A stretch of 64,000 nt of DNA from Qiania dongpingensis (GCF_014337195.1 NZ_CP060634.1:1922001-1986000), one strand, 5' to 3'. Shown: positions 24,327 to 34,345, numbered from the stretch's first letter. Program-made: numbers and translations. The notes: a model not told the origin generated them from the letters alone.

Positions 24327-27300
24327 ATGAAACAGGCACAGCGGAAAGATTTTTTTGTGGAGATCAGGAGGAGCCTGAACCGATACCTTTCGATTTTATT
24401 CATTGTCGCTTTGGGCGTGGCGTTTTTTTCCGGGGTACGGGCGACAGAGCCGGATATGCGGCTGTCGGTGGACGCGGTAGCCGACGAGTCTAATTTCATG
24501 GACTTTCGAATTTTGTCCACCATGGGCCTGACGGAAGGGGATCTGGAGCAGATCCGCCGGATACCGGGAGTTACGGCTGCAGAGGGCGAATACTCTTTGG
24601 ACGCACTCTGCCATTATGGGGAAAAGGAGCTGGTCCTCCATGTCTCTTCCATGCCGCAGAATATCAATAGAGTGAACATAAAAGAGGGGCGCCTTCCGGA
24701 AAAAAGAGGCGAGTGTTTTTTGGATGAACAGCTTTTAGTCAGCACAGATTATGAGCTGGGAGATCAGATCACACTGTATTCTGGGACAGACGATCCTCTT
24801 TCAGATACGCTTAAAACGGAGACTTATACCATCGTTGGGATTGGCTCGAGCCCTTATTATCTGAATTTTGACAGAGGAAATTCTTCCATTGGGAACGGAG
24901 ACATCAAGGGTTTCCTGATGGTGACGGAGGAGGATTTTTCCCTTGATGTCTACACGCAGATATATGCGGCCGCGGACGGCCTGGACGGTTTTGTGACTGC
25001 CGGAGGAACGTACCAGGATGAGGCAGAAAAGATAGCGGACGCAATCGAGGATATAGCGGGCGAGCGGTGCGGAATCCGCCTGGAGGAGATTCGGGGAGAC
25101 GCACAGGAGGAAATTGGCAAAGCAGAACAGAAACTGCAGGAAAAAGAAGAGGAGGCGGAGCAGAAGCTGCGGGATGCGTGGCTTAAGATCGAGGACGGAG
25201 AGAATGAACTCGAGGACGGACGGGATAAAATAGCGGAGAACGAAGAGAAGCTTCGGGATGCGGAGAATGTTCTTTCTGTAAATGAACAAAAGCTAGTGGA
25301 CGGAAAAGCGCAGCTTAAATCAAACGAGCAGAAAGCAGCGGACGCAAAAGCGCTTTTGGCTGAAAAACAGGAGGAAATCCAGAGCTCCAGGGAAAGGCTG
25401 GAGGCAGCGAGAGAAGAGCTGGAGGCTGGAAAAAGCCTGGCCGGAGAAGGACGGGCACAGCTGGAGGCTGCTAGGGAGGAGCTGACGGCCAAAGGCGAGG
25501 ATTTGAAAGCCGGATGGGAAGGATATGAGAGCGGCATGGCGGACGCAGAGTCCTCTCAGGCAGCTTTGGATATCCAGAGAGGAAAATTGGAGGAGCTGCG
25601 CGCGGGTCTGGAGGCGGCAGGCCTGAATCCGGAAGAGAACGAGGAATATCTTCTGGGAAAACAAGCGCTGGATGCGAACCAGACGAAGCTGGACGGAGTT
25701 TTAAAGTATCTGGACGGGGTAAAAGCTGAACTCACTGACCTTCAGAGTCAGTATGACCAGGGAATGGCAGCTCTGGAGGGGAAAGAAGCAGAGCTGTCTG
25801 AAAAAGAGGCCGCTTTGGCTGCTGCAGAGGCGGAAATCCAGAATGGAGAAGCACAGGTACAGGATGGAGAGGCAGCGCTTTTGGAGCTTCAGAACGCAAT
25901 CAAGACCGGAGAACAGGGGATTTCAGACGGACGTCAGGAGATAGCCAACGGAGAGGCTGCTCTGGAAGAAGGGCGCCAGGAGATAGCAGACGGGAAGCGG
26001 CAGCTGGAGGAAGCGAAGGAGAAGCTGTCCGACGGAGAAACAGAGCTTCAGGAGGCAAAGGCCGAGTATGAAGACGCGAGAGACGAGGCCGATGAGAAAA
26101 TTGCCGATGCCAGATCAGAGATCGAGGAAGCGAAAGCAGCCCTGGAGGATTTGGAAGAACCGGAATGGTATGTGCTGGACCGGAAGTCAGTTCAGTCTTA
26201 TGTGGAGTTTGACAATGATACAAAAAGGATTGGGGCGATCGGAAAAGTATTTCCAGTGATTTTCTTTCTGGTGGCTGCTTTGGTGAGTCTGACCACCATG
26301 ACCAGAATGGTGGAGGAAAAGAGGACGGAGATCGGCACCATGAAGGCGCTGGGCTACAGCACCTTATCCATAGCCTCCAAATATATTTTATATGCGCTTT
26401 CTGCCAGCCTTCTGGGGAGCATAGCCGGATTTCTCGTAGGAGAAAAGCTGCTTCCATGGGTTATCATCACCACATATAAGATTCTCTATGGGAACCTGAG
26501 CATTATCCGGATACCGTATAATTGGGGATACGCTCTTGGAGCGACTGCTATTGCGGTGATCTGCACCACAGGAGCGACTCTGGCGGCCTGCTATAAAGAA
26601 ACGCTGGCGATGCCTTCTCAGCTGATGCGCCCGGTTGCGCCCATGAAGGGGAAGAAGATCCTTTTGGAACGGATACGCCCTCTGTGGCGTCACATGAATT
26701 TCAGCCAGAAATCCACACTTCGGAATTTGTTCCGATATAAAAAGCGTCTTTTGATGACCGTATTCGGTATCGGCGCCTGTATGGCTCTGCTGATCGTCGG
26801 ATTCGGATTGAGGGATTCAATCTACACAGTGTCTGACGGTCAATACGGAGAGCTTTGGCTTTATGATGCGTCGGCCAGTATCGTGACGGATGGAGAACAG
26901 GAGGAAAAAGAAGCCTTTTATGAGGATATGGACAGGGACGAGAACATATCGGAGTATCTGGGAGCCTACACGGCGTCTATGGATGGGGAAGCAAACGGTG
27001 TAACGAAAGCCGTCAATCTGGTCGTACCGGAAGATCTGGAACGGTTTCCGGACTTTTTCGTGCTGAGGGACCGGCTGAGCGGAGAAGGATATACATTGGA
27101 TGATGAGGGAGCGGTCATCAATGAAAAGCTGGCGAAGCTTTTGGACATCCGGGAAGGAGATTCTTTTTATCTGAAAGAAAGTGACACCAGCAGGGTTTCA
27201 GTTAAGGTCTCGCATATCACAGAGAATTATGTGTATAATTATATTTATATGTCTCCGTCCTTATATCGGCAGCTGTATGGCAGGGAAGCAGAATGCAATA

Positions 27301-27839
27301 CGGAATATCTGAAGCTAAAGGACGCGCAGGAAGAGAAAGGCCGTGAGCTGTCAAAACGCCTTTTGGAGCATGAAGCAGTGTCCGGTGTCGTACTGGTATC
27401 CGATATGAACAAGACGATCATGGATATGCTCGGAAGCCTGGATACGGTCGTCTGGGTCCTGATAATCTCAGCCGGGCTGCTGGCCTTTGTCGTCCTGTAT
27501 AACCTGAATAATATCAATATCACGGAACGAAAGCGGGAGCTGGCCACCATTAAGCTGCTTGGCTTTTATGATCTGGAGCTGGCCTCTTATGTGTACCGGG
27601 AAAATGTGCTTCTGACGTTCATCGGTATCGCGGCAGGCGTTTTCATGGGAAATATACTTCACCGCTTTGTTATTGAGACCGTAGAAGTAGATCTGATCAT
27701 GTTCGGCCGTGCGGTGCATCCTCTGAGTTATCTCTGGGGGATTGTCCTGACGCTGCTGTTCGCGTTTCTGGTCAACGCCGCCATGTTTTATAAGCTCAGA
27801 AAGATTGATATGGTAGAATCCCTCAAAAGTGTGGAATAA
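24327..27839 (+). CDS. FtsX-type ABC permease with a very long extracytoplasmic coiled coil
   Basis: The 1170-aa protein has one membrane segment near the N terminus (about 20-40), a MacB-like periplasmic-type domain, then a coiled coil of some 360 residues (about 255-615) built from repeats of the form LxDGxxELxDGxxE. The first FtsX block (three segments, about 635-765) contains EEKRTEIGTMKALGY. A second FtsX half includes a segment near 805-825, an extracellular domain, and the final three segments (about 1035-1160). Together with the upstream ATPase it forms a mechanotransmitting exporter or envelope-remodelling machine, not a classical importer. The ribosome binding site GGAG is somewhat distant. 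Confidence 0.88.
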   Translation: MKQAQRKDFFVEIRRSLNRYLSILFIVALGVAFFSGVRATEPDMRLSVDAVADESNFMDFRILSTMGLTEGDLEQIRRIPGVTAAEGEYSLDALCHYGEKELVLHVSSMPQNINRVNIKEGRLPEKRGECFLDEQLLVSTDYELGDQITLYSGTDDPLSDTLKTETYTIVGIGSSPYYLNFDRGNSSIGNGDIKGFLMVTEEDFSLDVYTQIYAAADGLDGFVTAGGTYQDEAEKIADAIEDIAGERCGIRLEEIRGDAQEEIGKAEQKLQEKEEEAEQKLRDAWLKIEDGENELEDGRDKIAENEEKLRDAENVLSVNEQKLVDGKAQLKSNEQKAADAKALLAEKQEEIQSSRERLEAAREELEAGKSLAGEGRAQLEAAREELTAKGEDLKAGWEGYESGMADAESSQAALDIQRGKLEELRAGLEAAGLNPEENEEYLLGKQALDANQTKLDGVLKYLDGVKAELTDLQSQYDQGMAALEGKEAELSEKEAALAAAEAEIQNGEAQVQDGEAALLELQNAIKTGEQGISDGRQEIANGEAALEEGRQEIADGKRQLEEAKEKLSDGETELQEAKAEYEDARDEADEKIADARSEIEEAKAALEDLEEPEWYVLDRKSVQSYVEFDNDTKRIGAIGKVFPVIFFLVAALVSLTTMTRMVEEKRTEIGTMKALGYSTLSIASKYILYALSASLLGSIAGFLVGEKLLPWVIITTYKILYGNLSIIRIPYNWGYALGATAIAVICTTGATLAACYKETLAMPSQLMRPVAPMKGKKILLERIRPLWRHMNFSQKSTLRNLFRYKKRLLMTVFGIGACMALLIVGFGLRDSIYTVSDGQYGELWLYDASASIVTDGEQEEKEAFYEDMDRDENISEYLGAYTASMDGEANGVTKAVNLVVPEDLERFPDFFVLRDRLSGEGYTLDDEGAVINEKLAKLLDIREGDSFYLKESDTSRVSVKVSHITENYVYNYIYMSPSLYRQLYGREAECNTEYLKLKDAQEEKGRELSKRLLEHEAVSGVVLVSDMNKTIMDMLGSLDTVVWVLIISAGLLAFVVLYNLNNINITERKRELATIKLLGFYDLELASYVYRENVLLTFIGIAAGVFMGNILHRFVIETVEVDLIMFGRAVHPLSYLWGIVLTLLFAFLVNAAMFYKLRKIDMVESLKSVE

Positions 27840-27847
27840 ATACCGAC

Positions 27848-27886
27848 TTTACAAAGATTTTACATAAAGATGGTTTTGATTTGACA
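27848..27886 (+). promoter_or_regulatory. Pho-box-like repeats upstream of the Na/Pi cotransporter
   Basis: TTTACA at 27848 and 27859 and TTGACA at 27881 fall on an 11-bp phase (one position in between is degenerate), the pattern of PhoP boxes (TTHACA repeats) in Firmicutes. TATAGT at 27896-27901 could be the -10, without a well-spaced -35, as expected of an activated promoter. No phoPR is in the window. Confidence 0.5.
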
Positions 27887-27943
27887 TAAATTTTGTATAG
27901 TGGAAGATGAACGATTCTGATTACGTGAATGAGGGAGATCTTT

Positions 27944-29599
27944 ATGTCATTAAGCGATGTGAAACTATTATTTCAATTTGTCGGCGGCCTGGGCATGTTC
28001 CTCTATGGTATGAATATCATGGCGGACGGCCTTCAGAAAGCGGCCGGAGGCCGGATGAAGCGAATGCTGGGATATATTACGAATAACCGGCTCTTAGGCG
28101 TGCTGCTGGGCGCGCTGATCACTGCCATCATCCAGAGCAGCTCTGCGACCACGGTCATGGTCGTCGGTTTTGTCAACGCCGGGATTCTGAGTCTGTCCCA
28201 GGCGGTGGGCGTCATCATGGGCGCCAATATCGGTACTACAGTCACTGCGTGGCTGGTATCCATGAGCGAGTGGGGAGAGGTCATGAAGCCGGAGTTCTTT
28301 GCCCCTGTCCTCATCGGTATCGGGGCATTCATGCTTCTGTTTGCGAAAAAAGAACGCCAGAAGGAAATTGGAAGCATTTTGGTTGGCTTCGGCGTCCTGT
28401 TTATCGGGCTCAGTTTCATGTCCGGCTCCATAGAGCCCTATAAAGACGCGCCTGTGTTTGCTCAGATATTCACGGTGCTTGGAAGCAACCCGATCTTCGG
28501 CATCCTGGCCGGTGTAGTGGTCACCGGCATTATTCAGAGCTCCTCGGCCTCCGTCGGTATTCTGCAGACCTTGGCCATGAACGGAGTGGTCACCTGGAAT
28601 TCAGCCGTTTATATCACCTTGGGACAAAATATCGGTACCTGCGTGACAGCGCTGCTCGCCAGCGCCGGCGCCCATAAGACGGCAAAACGGGCGGCAGTCA
28701 TCCATCTGATGTTCAACGTAATGGGCGCGGTGCTGTTCGGCATAGTGATGTTCATCGTGTTCAGCCTGAACGGGAACTGGGCGGCGTCCACCATCAACAG
28801 TACGCAGATTTCCGTGTTCCATACCATATTCAACGTGACGAATACATTGATTCTGTTTCCTTTCGCAGGCAAGCTGGTATCCCTGTCCGGGAAGATCGTG
28901 CGGGAAAAGGTACAGGAACCGGAGGAGACGCTGGAGCAGAAGATCATGTCCCATCTGGATACCAGAATTTTGGAGAACCCCTCCTTTGCCATTGAGACCG
29001 CGAAGCGTGAGGTCGTCCGCATGGGAGAGCTGTCCCTCGATAATGTGAAGCTGGGAGAGAATGCGGTCCTTACAAACAATCAGGAATCTGTAGATAGGAT
29101 TTTTGCCCAGGAAAAGACCATAAATTTCATGGAGAAGGCGCTGACGGAATATCTGGTGAAGATTTCCAACCTCTCGCTGATGGAAGAGCAGTCAGAGCAG
29201 GTTAAAAACCTTCTCTATACGGTCAACGATCTGGAGCGTATCGGCGACCACGCGGAAAATATCGCGGAGCTGGCCGAGAGCAAGATTCAGGGAGATATCC
29301 AGTTTTCCCCCATGGGCCAGAAGGATCTGGAAACCATATTCTCCTATGCGGTGGGTTCTGTGGAGAACGCCGTATCGGCCAGAAGGAATGAGGATGCGGA
29401 AAGCATCCGCCAGGTCATCAAGTTTGAAGATCTGGTGGACAGCACAGAGGAAGATTTGAGGGACAAACATATAGCCAGGCTGGCGAACAATGAGTGCCGA
29501 GCTTCTCACGGCGTCATTTTCCTGGATATCATGGGAAATCTGGAGCGGGTATCCGATCATGCGTACAATATAGCCGGATATGTGAAGGATGAAATGTGA
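27944..29599 (+). CDS. Na+/phosphate cotransporter (NptA family) with PhoU-like C-terminal domain
   Basis: The 551-aa protein has two inverted repeats with the signature QSSSA (IIQSSSATTVM near residue 65 and GIIQSSSASVG near 200) and eight or so membrane segments. The C-terminal 210 residues (about 340-551) are a PhoU-like helical bundle with ERIGDHAENI and ERVSDHAYNI. It imports phosphate with sodium or balances cytosolic phosphate. Start 27944 follows GAGGGAG; the in-frame ATG at 27929 contains that site. Pho-box-like repeats lie upstream. Confidence 0.92.
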   Translation: MSLSDVKLLFQFVGGLGMFLYGMNIMADGLQKAAGGRMKRMLGYITNNRLLGVLLGALITAIIQSSSATTVMVVGFVNAGILSLSQAVGVIMGANIGTTVTAWLVSMSEWGEVMKPEFFAPVLIGIGAFMLLFAKKERQKEIGSILVGFGVLFIGLSFMSGSIEPYKDAPVFAQIFTVLGSNPIFGILAGVVVTGIIQSSSASVGILQTLAMNGVVTWNSAVYITLGQNIGTCVTALLASAGAHKTAKRAAVIHLMFNVMGAVLFGIVMFIVFSLNGNWAASTINSTQISVFHTIFNVTNTLILFPFAGKLVSLSGKIVREKVQEPEETLEQKIMSHLDTRILENPSFAIETAKREVVRMGELSLDNVKLGENAVLTNNQESVDRIFAQEKTINFMEKALTEYLVKISNLSLMEEQSEQVKNLLYTVNDLERIGDHAENIAELAESKIQGDIQFSPMGQKDLETIFSYAVGSVENAVSARRNEDAESIRQVIKFEDLVDSTEEDLRDKHIARLANNECRASHGVIFLDIMGNLERVSDHAYNIAGYVKDEM

Positions 29600-29624
29600 T
29601 TCAAACGGGAAATAAAGGAGAAAT

Positions 29625-30290
29625 ATGGAAGAGATCACATATAAAAGCTTAAAGGAATCAAAGAAGATCAAGGCATATATTGAACAGGGAGATGCGGTAC
29701 TGGGAGCCCTAGGCTTTACAGAGCACTCTGAAAAGCATGCGGTGAAGACAGCCGAAACAGCTGGAAAGATCCTGAAAGAGCTGGGATACGAAAAGCGGAC
29801 GGCGGAGCTGGCCCGGATCGCCGGATATCTGCATGATATTGGGAACTGTGTGAACAGGAACGATCATGCCCACAGCGGAGCCCTGATGGCTTTCCAGCTT
29901 TTAAGAGAGCAGGGAATGAACGCAGGAGAGATAGCCGTGGTGGTCAGCGCTATCGGGGAGCACGACGAACATACAGGGACGGCCGTGGACGCGGTGTCGG
30001 CCGCCTTGATCCTGGCAGACAAAACGGATGTAAGACGGAACCGGGTGCGGAACAAGATCAAAGAAACCTTTGACAAGCATGACCGGGTGAATTATGCCGC
30101 CAAATCTTCCAAGCTGGTGATCCAGGCGGAAAAGAGGGTAATCACCTTGAACATCGAGCTGGATGAAAGCATGTGCTCCATGATGGACTACTTTGAAATC
30201 TTCCTGCAGAGAATGTTGATGTGCCGCCGGGCCGCAGAAATGCTGGGCATGCGTTTTAAGGTGACTGCGAATGGAAGTAAGATCGTATAA
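29625..30290 (+). CDS. HD-domain phosphohydrolase
   Basis: The 221-aa cytoplasmic protein has the metal-binding HD pattern: EHSEKHA (about 37), LHDIGN (about 71), and a third His/Asp region in GEHDEHTG. The C-terminal third is unassigned. Substrates of such proteins are nucleotides or phosphate esters; none can be named. It follows the Na/Pi cotransporter by 25 bp with ribosome binding site AAAGGAG, so the two are likely co-transcribed, and it ends at a strong terminator. Confidence 0.82.
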   Translation: MEEITYKSLKESKKIKAYIEQGDAVLGALGFTEHSEKHAVKTAETAGKILKELGYEKRTAELARIAGYLHDIGNCVNRNDHAHSGALMAFQLLREQGMNAGEIAVVVSAIGEHDEHTGTAVDAVSAALILADKTDVRRNRVRNKIKETFDKHDRVNYAAKSSKLVIQAEKRVITLNIELDESMCSMMDYFEIFLQRMLMCRRAAEMLGMRFKVTANGSKIV

Positions 30291-30316
30291 CGGAAAACAT
30301 GGATAAGCGGCAGAAT

Positions 30317-30378
30317 CCGCGGGCAGATGGTCCGGTATCATTGAAAGATACCAGTCCATCTGCCCGCGGCTTTTTTTC
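30317..30378 (+). terminator. Strong intrinsic terminator after the HD protein
   Basis: CCGCGGGCAGATGG (30317-30330) pairs perfectly with CCATCTGCCCGCGG (30356-30369), a second small stem GGTATC/GATACC sits in the loop, and a seven-T run follows. Confidence 0.95.
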
Positions 30379-30498
30379 TTGGACTTGCGGGATAGAGATG
30401 GGAGAGGTATAATATATTTGTGATATTGACAGACGAATGACAGAAGTGCAAGTTATTTTGTGGACATAAAATAATAATTCTGGTATGAGGATGATGAT

Positions 30499-33024
30499 AT
30501 GAAAAAGAGACTGACCTGTCTATTTGTGGCAGTTATCATGATATTTATGAGCAGCGTCCATCCTGTCCAGGCTGCAAGGGCGCAAGGCGGAGACCGGGAA
30601 ACGGAAGCCGGGACGGGGCAGAACCAGGGGACCCGCACTGTACGAGTTGCTTATCCGATACAGGCTGGGCTGACGGATGTTGACGAACAAGGCAATTATA
30701 CTGGCTATACCTATGAATATCTGCAGGAAGTTGCACAGTATACGGGTTGGGATTATGAATTCGTAGAGGTACCAGGGGATATCAATGACAGTCTCTCTGC
30801 ACTGATGGAGATGCTGGAAAACGGTGAAATCGATCTGATGGGCGGCATGGTGTACAACGAAGCCACTGGTCAGATGTTTGACTATTCCAGTCAAAGCTAT
30901 GGTGTGAGAGAAACGGTGCTCCAGGTACTCTATGATACGGTTGATAATAAACTGATCAATTCCCAAGTTGAACAGAGTTTCCGGATCGCGGCTCCGATTA
31001 CGGCGAAACAGACTAGGGCGGAGCTGGAAGATTTTTGTGAGATGAATCTGGTCACGCCGGAATACGTGGACTGTGTTTCTGTTGAGGAACAGCTTCAGGC
31101 GCTGAAAGATGGCCGGGCGGATATGATGGTGAATTCCAGCATGAATTATATTGAGGGAGTCAAAACGGTGGCGAGATTTTCTCCGAAGCCCTTTTATTTC
31201 GTGACGACAAAGGGAAAAAACGCAGAACTGTTGGATGAACTGAATGCCGCGATGATGAATATTGAACAGGTGAATCCGTATTTTTCCAATATGCTGTATG
31301 AAAAATACTTTTCCTATTCAGAAGAAAAGCTGGTACTGAGTGACGAGGAGGAGCGGTATGTGGAGCATACCGGACCATTGAGGGTCGGAGTTCTGAGTGG
31401 GCAGGCTCCTTATCAATACCAGAAGGAGGACGGATCCCTGGGAGGAATCTCCATCGACCTGCTGGACTATGTAACAGAAAACACCGGTCTTAAATTTGAG
31501 TTCGTATGTGTGGATACGCCAGAAGAATTGTATGAGAGATCGGAAAAAAACGAGATCGATCTTGTGGCGGGTATGCCCTATGACTATGATCTGGCTAAAG
31601 AACGGCATCTGTCCATGTCACAGGCATACGTATCCTCTCAATACGTGATCCTAATGAATGAAAAATGCAGTGAAGATGATATCGGGAGCGGAACTCTGGC
31701 GCTGACGTCCTCGGGGTATTATGGGGGAGAGCATGAAGGAGAGGTGGCATATTATAACAGCACCGATGAATGTATCAGGGCGGTAGCCAAAGGAAAAGCA
31801 GATTATACATGTGTTGACGCCTATACGGCCCAGTATTTTGTCAACCTTCCCCAGTATGCGAACCTGAAGCTGATACCCCAGGCATATAAATCCAGGGAGA
31901 TATGCTTTGGTATCGTAAAGCCCGGCCCCCAGGAGCTGATTTCCGTTTTGAACAAGATCATCTTGCTGATACCGGAGGAGGAGATGCAGAAGATCCTAAT
32001 CCGAAATACGGTACAAAAGCAGTCCTTTTCTGTCCAAAGCTTTATCAAGGCGAATCCTCTTGAAACCATAGGGCTGGTCGCTGGGATTTTAATGCTCATT
32101 ATCTTGTTCCTGCTGTACTTTCTTCGACAAAGAGCGCGCATGAGCAAACAGATGGCGCTGGAGCTGAAAAAGCATTTTCGGGTATACGGTCTGGTGAACG
32201 AATATTTCCTGGAATACAGTTTTCGGGATAATAAGACGATCGTCTCCGCACCATCGAAGGAAAGCAGCCGTCCCCGTCTGATCGTATATGACCACAACAA
32301 GGCGGAGAGCAATGAGGACGAAGAAAAGCAGAAAGAGATTTTCTACAAGATACTCAGCTCTTGTGACGATGGAGTGCATGAGCTTCAGCTGTATTTTGAA
32401 GGGGGCTGTCACTGGGTACGGATAGCCGTTGAGACGGTGTTCGACGGAGAGACGCCGGCGTATACCCTCGGAAAGCTTAATATAATTGATGAGGAAAAGC
32501 AGGAAAAGGACATTCTGCTTCAGAAAGCGCAGCTGGACAGCCTGACGCATATCTATAATTCAGAAACGCTCCGAAAACAGATAGAGGAGGCCCTTGCGGC
32601 CCTGCATGAGGGAGAAAGAGGGGCGCTCCTGCTGTTCGATGTGGATAATTTTAAAAATGTAAATGATACATACGGGCACATGCAGGGCGACTGGGCGTTA
32701 ATTCAGGTGGCGGAGCTTTTGAAAGTAAGCTTCCGTTCCAATGATATTGTCGGAAGGCCGGGAGGAGATGAATTCACCGTCTATATGAATTCCATCAAAA
32801 ACCGTCAGATACTCATGGATAAGTGCCAGTTCCTGTGTGAAAAGGTGCGCGAACTGAAGCTAGAGGACGGAAAAGGGCTGACGATCAGTCTGGGCGCGGT
32901 CCTGGCCAGCCGCGGCGATACTTATGATGAGCTGTATACACGGGCGGATAAAGCTTTGTATCAGGCAAAGGAAAAAGGCCGTGACCGGTATCAGATTTGG
33001 GAGACAGATACGGAAGACAAATGA
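30499..33024 (+). CDS. Membrane diguanylate cyclase with tandem extracellular solute-binding domains
   Basis: The 841-aa protein has a signal peptide (ends near VQAARA), two tandem SBP_bac_3-type solute-binding domains (about 50-270 and 290-505), one membrane segment (about 520-545), a linker or PAS-like region, and a C-terminal GGDEF domain. The active-site GGDEF is intact near 755, and an RSND I-site lies five residues upstream, so c-di-GMP synthesis with product inhibition is expected. It probably senses amino acids or similar small ligands outside. It is a single-gene unit between terminators. Confidence 0.93.
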   Translation: MKKRLTCLFVAVIMIFMSSVHPVQAARAQGGDRETEAGTGQNQGTRTVRVAYPIQAGLTDVDEQGNYTGYTYEYLQEVAQYTGWDYEFVEVPGDINDSLSALMEMLENGEIDLMGGMVYNEATGQMFDYSSQSYGVRETVLQVLYDTVDNKLINSQVEQSFRIAAPITAKQTRAELEDFCEMNLVTPEYVDCVSVEEQLQALKDGRADMMVNSSMNYIEGVKTVARFSPKPFYFVTTKGKNAELLDELNAAMMNIEQVNPYFSNMLYEKYFSYSEEKLVLSDEEERYVEHTGPLRVGVLSGQAPYQYQKEDGSLGGISIDLLDYVTENTGLKFEFVCVDTPEELYERSEKNEIDLVAGMPYDYDLAKERHLSMSQAYVSSQYVILMNEKCSEDDIGSGTLALTSSGYYGGEHEGEVAYYNSTDECIRAVAKGKADYTCVDAYTAQYFVNLPQYANLKLIPQAYKSREICFGIVKPGPQELISVLNKIILLIPEEEMQKILIRNTVQKQSFSVQSFIKANPLETIGLVAGILMLIILFLLYFLRQRARMSKQMALELKKHFRVYGLVNEYFLEYSFRDNKTIVSAPSKESSRPRLIVYDHNKAESNEDEEKQKEIFYKILSSCDDGVHELQLYFEGGCHWVRIAVETVFDGETPAYTLGKLNIIDEEKQEKDILLQKAQLDSLTHIYNSETLRKQIEEALAALHEGERGALLLFDVDNFKNVNDTYGHMQGDWALIQVAELLKVSFRSNDIVGRPGGDEFTVYMNSIKNRQILMDKCQFLCEKVRELKLEDGKGLTISLGAVLASRGDTYDELYTRADKALYQAKEKGRDRYQIWETDTEDK

Positions 33025-33030
33025 CAAAAG

Positions 33031-33069
33031 GCTGCCGCGCTGAGTGATCAGTGCGGCAGCTTTGTTTTT
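33031..33069 (+). terminator. Intrinsic terminator after the diguanylate cyclase
   Basis: GCTGCCGCGCTGA pairs with TCAGTGCGGCAGC around GTGA, followed by TTTGTTTTT. Confidence 0.93.
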
Positions 33070-33079
33070 CTCTGCTCTT

Positions 33080-34201
33080 TTATATCTGCTGAATAAATTC
33101 ATCAATATAATACAGAGCGCTGCCAACAGCGGCTGCCTCAAACCCTTTGGAGGAGGCCTTGATGTACGAGCCGTCGGTTGGGAAAGTAGAACGGGCGCTC
33201 ACCAGCTCCTTCAGCCTTTCAATGTATGGTTCCAGATAAATTCCTACGTATCCGCCCAGGATCAGATCACAGTCCAGAGACATGTTGATATTATTGATCA
33301 ATATGGATAAATTCTGGAGATAGACGTCAAAGCACTGACGAAATGCTTCATTTCCGTTTTTAAGGCCCTCGAAAAAAGCGGCCAGATTATCCCCCGCCAT
33401 GGTGGAGAGAAGCTTGGCATTTAAATAGGCATCGGAGCAGCCGATTTTCCCGCAGTAGCAGGGAAGTCCATTGGGGTCCAGGGTGACATGGCCGAATTCG
33501 GCGCTTCGGTTGGATACGCCTAAGTAGGTCTCGCCTCCCATTAAGATAGATCCGCCTACCGTATTGCTGAGTGAGAGATAAGCGATGGTGTCAATGTCAG
33601 AACGGCCCCAGAATTCGGCCAGTCCGCCGCAATTGGCGTCGTTGTACAGGGTATAGGGGAACGGAATATACGGTCGGATGCATTCATAGAAGTTCCCGGG
33701 TACAGGAAGGGAAGACTGGAAAATATAAGTCCCGTATTCCGTGATGATTCCCGGTATGGAGATTCCGATTCCGAGCACCCGGTCCGGACTTACTCCAGAG
33801 GCTTTTAAAAATTCGGATATCTCAAGACTGACTTCCCGGTAGCTTTCCTCCGTCCCTTTGATCTGGTAGTGTTTTCTTGGCATACTATGGATCACGCAGC
33901 CGTTCAGGTTCACAAGGACCATGGAGATATGGTTCAGGGTGATATCCAGTCCGAGAGCGACTTTAGCGTCCGGCACGATGGAAAAGCCTGTGGCTTTGCG
34001 CCCGACGCTTGAGGCCAGGGCCCCGTTTTCCATGATCAGCCCGGCGTTTTTCAGATCCTGAAGGTTTTGACTGATGGTGGGGAGACTCATGTGAAGTTCA
34101 TACGCAATCTCCTGTTTTGAAATCTTATTCCGGCCAGCAATGAGCCGGAATATTTTATTTCGATTGTACTGCTTAATGTTGGCGGTATTGATCGGTGCCA
34201 T
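33080..34201 (-). CDS. ROK-family transcriptional repressor (XylR/NagC type)
   Basis: The 373-aa protein has an N-terminal winged helix (about 12-70, KISKQEIAYELHMSLPTISQNL) and a C-terminal ROK fold with the zinc motif CYCGKIGC and the sugar-binding YNDAN. The kinase phosphate loop (normally DxGGT) reads LDITLNH, so it should bind a sugar without phosphorylating it. It is divergent from a polyol-type dehydrogenase and sugar importer, which it very likely represses via the palindromes between them. Confidence 0.9.
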   Translation of the reverse strand: MAPINTANIKQYNRNKIFRLIAGRNKISKQEIAYELHMSLPTISQNLQDLKNAGLIMENGALASSVGRKATGFSIVPDAKVALGLDITLNHISMVLVNLNGCVIHSMPRKHYQIKGTEESYREVSLEISEFLKASGVSPDRVLGIGISIPGIITEYGTYIFQSSLPVPGNFYECIRPYIPFPYTLYNDANCGGLAEFWGRSDIDTIAYLSLSNTVGGSILMGGETYLGVSNRSAEFGHVTLDPNGLPCYCGKIGCSDAYLNAKLLSTMAGDNLAAFFEGLKNGNEAFRQCFDVYLQNLSILINNINMSLDCDLILGGYVGIYLEPYIERLKELVSARSTFPTDGSYIKASSKGFEAAAVGSALYYIDEFIQQI

Positions 34202-34221
34202 AATATCTCCTTTTATTTTGT

Positions 34222-34244
34222 TTTTATAAAATTATTTTATAAAA
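34222..34244. promoter_or_regulatory. Tandem TTTTATAAAA operator near the ROK gene
   Basis: Two self-palindromic TTTTATAAAA copies (34222-34231 and 34235-34244) are separated by three bases, about 20 bp before the ROK start. They share the core of the palindrome at 34392-34411, suggesting autoregulation. Confidence 0.7.
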
Positions 34245-34345
34245 TAACTTGTTATTAGTTTAACATATTTCGGGGGAAATGCAATCAAAATTCAGCTCTT
34301 TAATATAATGGATGGTCATTTTGCCCATAAAAATATATATTTCAG

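Noticed and set aside
25080..26160. Repeats in the FtsX coiled coil as a DNA repeat array or CRISPR
   Set aside because: The repetition is at protein level (DG and Glu/Leu pattern) with variable DNA; no constant repeat-spacer structure.
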